Source of the DNA: Phycisphaerae bacterium
GTDB taxonomy: Bacteria > Planctomycetota > Phycisphaerae > UBA1845 > Fen-1342
Assembly: GCA_030428945.1 (NCBI GenBank)
Contig: JAUIEC010000003.1
Location: 248,001 to 312,000 of the forward strand
Direction: 5' to 3'
DNA: 64,000 bases
The translations under genes were made by a program, and so were the position numbers. This document shows, piece after piece, positions 61,894-64,000 of the stretch. Position 1 is the first letter of the stretch. Every line of letters starts with the position of its first letter. Under the pieces are notes generated by a model. The model searched no databases, was not told where the DNA came from, and saw only the letters and a list, made by a program, of their open reading frames with translations.

Positions 61894-63315
61894 TTACGGG
61901 AGTTGGGCTTCGGCGACCAGGTCGGTGGCCGGGGCGGTCGGCGTCCGCAGGCTCTTCAGGAACGCGATGACCTGTTTCTTCTGGTTGTCATTGAGGGCCG
62001 CATAGGCGTCGCGGGCCGCCTGGGCCTCTCCGCCGTGCATCATGATCGCGTCGTTGAGCGTCAGGGCCCGCCCGTCATGCAGGTACGGGGCGGTGTCGGC
62101 CACGCCCCAGAGCCGCGCGGTGGTGAACTCGGAATCGAGTTCGCTGCCGAAGGTTTCGGCCAGGTCGGGCCCCATGTCGTGCCGCTTCAGGTCGGCGAAC
62201 AGCGGCACGATCAGTCCGCCGTTGGGGGCCTTCCGGAAGCCGGCCGCCGACTGCGACAGGTCGGACTGATAGAAGACGTTCTCGGTGGCGTCGAGCGGGT
62301 TCTCGGGGAAGCTGTAGGTCAGGACGCGTTCGTCCGTGATCAGCGCCGGGCGGTGGCAGTCGGTGCAGCCGATGGCCCTGAAGCGGATCCGACCGGCGCC
62401 GACGCCGGGGCCGCCGGAGCGTCGCGGGCGTTCCAGGTTGGTATTGAAGACGACCAGGGCGGACAGTTCGCCGGTCAGGAGTTCGTTGATCACGCCGTCG
62501 CTGTCGCCGTCGACGTTCTCGCCGACTGCTTCGGTCGGCTGCATGCCGAAGTGGAACTGCATCGCTTCGATGTCGAAGGCTCGCGTGGTGGTGAACTCGC
62601 CCTTGCGCCCGAACGGGCGGACGATCAGGTCGTGGTCGACACCTTCGACGCCGGAGGTGTCGAACGCGCCGTTCTGGTAGCGGATCGTTCCGAAGTCGAC
62701 GCCCTTGGTGACCAGGGCGATGTCGGTGCCGGGGTTGGCCTGGGCCTCGGCCTTGAGGGCCTGCAGGTCGGCGGTCATTTCCTTGCCGAGCAGTTCCACG
62801 CCGCCCGAGCCGAACAGGAACGGCGGGTTGATGAACCGTCCGTCGAAGGCCGCGAAGCCGTTGCCGCCCACGTCGCTGACATCGATGCTGAGGGGCTGGA
62901 AGATGGCGTTGGAGGTCGCCCCGCCGACGCCGCCGATGCCGAACTTGGCCGGCACGCTGGCGTTCGAGATGATCGAGTGGCACTCGAGGCAGGTCTGTCC
63001 GTCGAGCCCGTTGACCCGCAGGAGCGTGCCGTTGTTCTGAAGGGTCGGTCGGCCGCCGGGGCTGGTCGGGTCGTTCGGGTTGGTGGGTCCGTCGCCGTAG
63101 CCGTCGAGCTTGTTGAAGGGGGTGCTGAAGATCTTGAGGCCCGCCGCCCGGATCTCGTCCAGGCTGAGGGCGCCGCTTTCGATCTGGTCCTGGGTGATGC
63201 GGTCGGTGCCGAGGCGTGGCTCATCGACCTGGGCCCGGGCCGGGCTGCCGGCCAGAGTGGTGACTGTGGCCGCTACGAGTACGCCCTGCACGGGGCGCAG
63301 CAGACTGGTACGCAT
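61894..63315 (-). CDS. Exported di-heme oxidoreductase (cytochrome c peroxidase/MauG-like)
   Basis: A 473-residue periplasmic or secreted protein. The signal peptide ends near S-P-A-R-A-Q-V (residue 29). Heme sites are C109-L-E-C-H113 and C317-T-D-C-H321, about 208 residues apart. Conserved segments F-N-K-L-D-G-Y-G-D-G near the start, and R-H-D-M-G-P-D-L plus Y-L-H-D-G-R-A-L-T-L-N-D-A-I near the end, are typical of the di-heme oxidoreductase group often called thiol oxidoreductase-like. AAGGAG lies 6 bp before the ATG at 63315. It probably works with the facing di-heme propeller protein; the electron donor and substrate are unknown. Confidence 0.88.
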   Translation of the reverse strand: MRTSLLRPVQGVLVAATVTTLAGSPARAQVDEPRLGTDRITQDQIESGALSLDEIRAAGLKIFSTPFNKLDGYGDGPTNPNDPTSPGGRPTLQNNGTLLRVNGLDGQTCLECHSIISNASVPAKFGIGGVGGATSNAIFQPLSIDVSDVGGNGFAAFDGRFINPPFLFGSGGVELLGKEMTADLQALKAEAQANPGTDIALVTKGVDFGTIRYQNGAFDTSGVEGVDHDLIVRPFGRKGEFTTTRAFDIEAMQFHFGMQPTEAVGENVDGDSDGVINELLTGELSALVVFNTNLERPRRSGGPGVGAGRIRFRAIGCTDCHRPALITDERVLTYSFPENPLDATENVFYQSDLSQSAAGFRKAPNGGLIVPLFADLKRHDMGPDLAETFGSELDSEFTTARLWGVADTAPYLHDGRALTLNDAIMMHGGEAQAARDAYAALNDNQKKQVIAFLKSLRTPTAPATDLVAEAQLP

Positions 63316-63588
63316 CGCTGACTCCTTTGTGATTGCGTTTTCGCGCCCCGAGCACGGGCGGACCACCCGCGTCGGCGTTGTCGCGATTCCCTGTCGTGGA
63401 AGTGGCGTCGGATACCCGCCTCACACGTCGGAAGCAAGGCAGGCCACGGCAGGGTTCTTTCTCCCGGACCGCATTGTAGGTAGGTCCCCCCGCCTGACGC
63501 CAGATCGTTCTGCGGGCGGGCGGCATCGCGGATCGCCGTCACGGTTGTAACGGTCGTTTCGATCAGCGCTTACGCGATTCGGAGGTGA
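63316..63588. other. Short gap between the di-heme gene and the sigma factor gene
   Basis: 273 bp holding the upstream region of the leftward di-heme gene. I find no gene, no clear -35/-10 pair and no strong hairpin. Confidence 0.4.
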
Positions 63589-64000
63589 TCAGGACTCGGG
63601 GTCCAGCCGTCTTCGCAGCCAGGCGCGGGCCATCCGCCACTCGGCCTCGACGGTGCTGCGCGAGATCGCCAGGGCCTGGCCGACCTCGTCGACCGTCAGG
63701 CCGCCGAAGAATCGCAGGGTGACGATTTCGGCCTGGCGCGGGTCGAGCAGGGCGAGTTCCCGGACGGCGTTGTCGAGGTCGAGCAGGTCCGGGTCGGGGC
63801 CCTCGAGGCGGGCATCGGCGGTGCTGAGCGTGCAGCGGAGGGCCTCGCCGCCGCGTTTCTGCCGGGCCTTGCCGCGGGCGTGGTCGACGAGGATCTGCCG
63901 CATCGCCTTGGCGGCGACCGCCAGGAAGTGGGCCCGGCCTTCCCAGGCGACGCCCTGTCCTTCGGTGAGTTTGACGAACAGTTCGTTGACCAGCGCGGTG
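63589..64000 (-). CDS. ECF sigma-70 family factor (N-terminus outside the window)
   Basis: The last 136 residues of a leftward gene that begins beyond the right edge; the frame stays open to 64000. The visible part starts in region 2 (L-V-N-E-L-F-V-K-L-T-E-G, then F-L-A-V-A-A-K-A-M-R-Q-I-L-V-D-H-A-R) and includes region 4 with L-D-P-R-Q-A-E-I-V-T-L-R-F-F-G-G-L-T-V-D-E-V-G-Q-A-L and its helix-turn-helix S-R-S-T-V-E-A-E-W. This pattern belongs to the ECF group expanded in Planctomycetes (TIGR02999 type). Such factors are often encoded near protein kinases. An internal ATG (63903) is not the true start. Confidence 0.93.
   Translation of the reverse strand, partial: TALVNELFVKLTEGQGVAWEGRAHFLAVAAKAMRQILVDHARGKARQKRGGEALRCTLSTADARLEGPDPDLLDLDNAVRELALLDPRQAEIVTLRFFGGLTVDEVGQALAISRSTVEAEWRMARAWLRRRLDPES

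Overview
The window is about 64 kb of GC-rich DNA (strong G/C preference at third codon positions) that looks like a planctomycete, probably of the Phycisphaerae type. The grounds are an ECF sigma factor of the family expanded in Planctomycetes (right edge), three PEP-CTERM proteins, several giant secreted proteins with dockerin-like EF-hand pairs and D-C-N / C-G-C-G calcium-type repeats, and BACON repeat lipoproteins. No rRNA, tRNA, CRISPR array, transposase or phage gene was seen. The lineage is inferred from gene content only.

Layout. 1-358: the end of an unrecognised gene. 895-3580: a two-gene unit, an ABC exporter with an N-terminal zinc ribbon plus a DUF1854 partner, like the transporter pair linked to cyanophycin metabolism in other bacteria. 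4022-5505: a MarR repressor, a DoxX membrane protein and a SnoaL-like protein. The same TGTTGCAACA palindrome sits in the promoters of marR and doxX, and marR appears to be leaderless. 5659-7359: a lipoprotein with a collagen-like stretch and 20 exact decapeptide repeats. 7540-12249: a three-gene module of a LysM adaptor, an 816-residue toxin-like protein whose C-terminus resembles edema-factor/ExoY nucleotidyl cyclases, and a small partner. A possible miniature inverted-repeat element follows it.

12810-28326: a long, translationally coupled exopolysaccharide operon. It encodes a Wzc-like copolymerase/tyrosine kinase, a WecG/TagA-type transferase, GT2 and GT4 glycosyltransferases, a flippase, an FkbM methyltransferase, PIG-L and NodB-type deacetylases, two FemAB/CelD-like N-acyltransferases and a formyltransferase/glycosidase-like fusion. 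A lone GT2 gene lies on the other strand (28454-29365). 34660-38664: three more surface-glycan genes (a membrane glycosyltransferase-like protein, an O-antigen ligase/polymerase-like protein and a GT2). Together these could build, modify, export and polymerise an amino-sugar-containing polysaccharide. No gene for the initiating phosphoglycosyl transferase or the outer-membrane exporter is visible.

29603-34603 and 38784-58352 are dominated by secreted proteins. There is a 1,666-residue internally duplicated beta-helix protein, two beta-helix/PKD paralogues of 1,055 and 2,190 residues, three PEP-CTERM proteins and a small lipoprotein. Among them lie a catalytically degenerate asparagine-synthetase-like protein, a sulfotransferase and another large membrane protein. 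58501-63315: two convergent di-heme c-type proteins, one of them fused to a beta-propeller, a DNRLRE-like domain and a dockerin. 63589 to the end: the ECF sigma factor, cut by the window.

Genes meeting end to end are often separated by a good hairpin, and several hairpins share a GTGAAAGGG-like arm. Three intergenic places carry short 8-bp tandem repeats with related units.
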